The position numbers and the translations under genes were made by a program. Below are positions 5,368 to 5,939 of a stretch of 5,939 bases of DNA, one piece after another (within the stretch, counting starts at the first letter, position 1; every line of letters starts with the position of its first letter). Under the pieces are notes generated by a model. The model saw nothing but the letters and a program-made list of their open reading frames with translations. It had not been told where the DNA came from and searched no databases. Source of the DNA: RGIG5472 sp051867635 (GTDB lineage: Bacteria > Bacillota > Clostridia > Oscillospirales > Oscillospiraceae); contig JBJDYT010000032.1 of NCBI GenBank assembly GCA_051867635.1, forward strand, positions 1 through 5,939, given 5' to 3'.

Positions 5368-5939
5368 TCAGCCCAGCCGCTGGCGCACCGCCTCATACAG
5401 CAGCACCGCCGCCGCGGCGGAGGCGTTCAGCGAGGAGATGCGGCCCTTCATGGGGATGCTCACCAGAAAGTCGCATTGCTGGCGCACCAGGCGGGAGATG
5501 CCCTGCCCCTCGTTGCCGATGACGATGGCCGCGGGGCCCTTCAGGTCGGCCTCGTACAGGGAGGTGGTCCCCTCCGCCGCCGCGCCGAAGACCCAGACAC
5601 CCTTTTCCTGCAGCTCCTGCAGCGCGGCGGTCAGGTTCGCCACCCGGGCCACGGGCAGATAGCTCACCGCGCCGGCGGAGGTCTTCCCCACCACGGCGGT
5701 GAGCCCCGCGCTGCGGCGCTTGGGGATGATGACCCCGTGGGCTCCGGCGCACTCCGCCGTGCGGATCACCGCCCCCAGGTTGTGGGGGTCGGACAGCTCG
5801 TCGCAGACCACGAGCAGGGGCTTTTCCCCCTTTTTCTCCGCCGCCTCCAGCATGCTCTCCACCGTGGCGTACTCCCGCACGGCGGCCAGGGCGATGACGC
5901 CCTGGTGGGCGTGGGTGCGGCTCATGCCGTCCAGCTTGC
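5368..5939 (-). CDS. rlmB: RlmB/TrmH-type 23S rRNA (guanosine-2'-O)-methyltransferase, 5' end cut by window edge
   Basis: SAM-dependent SPOUT-class methyltransferase. RlmB methylates the 2'-O of G2251 (E. coli numbering) in the ribosomal P loop, in the cytoplasm. All three SpoU knot motifs are present in order: motif 1 DPHNLGAVIRTAE with the catalytic-type Asn and Arg, motif 2 VIGNEGQGIS, and motif 3 IPMKGRISSLNASAAAA. Upstream of these, HQGVIA marks the junction to the N-terminal substrate-binding domain in RlmB proteins. The reading frame stays open to the right edge (KLDG before the Met at 5925), so that Met is internal. About 189 residues are visible; with a family size near 245-260, some 60-75 are missing. 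The TGA is at 5368-5370. Other TrmH-family rRNA or tRNA methyltransferases share the knot, but the HQGVIA context favours RlmB. It is probably the upstream cistron of the P-type ATPase-like gene. Confidence 0.88.
   Translation of the reverse strand, partial: KLDGMSRTHAHQGVIALAAVREYATVESMLEAAEKKGEKPLLVVCDELSDPHNLGAVIRTAECAGAHGVIIPKRRSAGLTAVVGKTSAGAVSYLPVARVANLTAALQELQEKGVWVFGAAAEGTTSLYEADLKGPAAIVIGNEGQGISRLVRQQCDFLVSIPMKGRISSLNASAAAAVLLYEAVRQRLG

Noticed and set aside
3963..5396. A 477-codon minus-strand frame overlapping the pseudo-ATPase gene in another phase.
   Set aside because: Its translation is Gly/Ala/Arg-rich without hydrophobic segments or motifs. The 714-residue frame has coherent membrane segments and P-type ATPase-like blocks, so a frameshifted fusion is not needed.
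866..5662. A 1598-codon open frame on the plus strand, running antisense across the EF-G-like gene, the pseudo-ATPase gene and part of rlmB.
   Set aside because: Its translation is low-complexity (Ala/Gly/Leu/His- and Arg/Gln-rich) with no domain, and it runs through promoters, a terminator and an intergenic gap. High GC with strong third-position bias opens antisense frames; the minus-strand proteins are clearly homologous to known families.
1..5939. CRISPR arrays, tRNA or rRNA genes, insertion sequences, phage genes.
   Set aside because: No spaced direct repeats, cloverleaf-like segments, rRNA-like sequence, transposase motifs or terminal inverted repeats were seen on either strand.

Overview
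This GC-rich window carries five protein-coding genes, all on the minus strand; two run off its edges. Gene content and sequence (clostridial-type reverse rubrerythrin, a PerR-type regulator, an EF-G paralogue of the Firmicutes type, strong purine-rich ribosome binding sites, and AT-rich sigma-A-like promoters standing out in GC-rich DNA) suggest a strictly anaerobic, high-GC Firmicute. My best guess is a gut member of the Oscillospirales (Oscillospiraceae/Ruminococcaceae). That placement is inferred from protein character only.

In transcription order (right to left): (1) the C-terminal part of an RlmB/TrmH-type 23S rRNA 2'-O-methyltransferase (5368-5939, cut by the right edge). (2) After a 62-bp gap with a GC-rich hairpin, a 714-residue membrane protein (3161-5305) that reads as a P-type (P1B-like) ATPase whose catalytic motifs have been lost, behind a long acidic, proline-rich and charged N-terminal region. 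(3) A 687-residue EF-G-like translational GTPase (968-3031) with its own AT-rich promoter and a strong intrinsic terminator. (4) A PerR-type peroxide regulator (410-790), behind a near-consensus promoter whose -10 box lies inside a 21-bp Fur-family-like inverted repeat. (5) The first 116 codons of a reverse rubrerythrin (1-348), 61 bp downstream of perR with no obvious promoter or strong terminator between them.

Functionally there are two blocks. The left block is an oxidative-stress unit: PerR probably represses its own promoter and, by read-through, the rubrerythrin peroxidase, with peroxide relieving the repression. The right block combines ribosome-related functions (rRNA methylation, EF-G-like GTPase) with the undescribed pseudo-ATPase membrane protein. 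The terminator at 920-955 separates the blocks.

The observation most worth follow-up is the degenerate P-type ATPase. It is a full-length, well-maintained frame retaining the fold landmarks but lacking DKTGT, the SEHP histidine-proline, TGD and GDGxND, which points to a non-catalytic, repurposed membrane protein. Second is the EF-G-like GTPase with altered G3 (Asn for the catalytic His) and G4 motifs.
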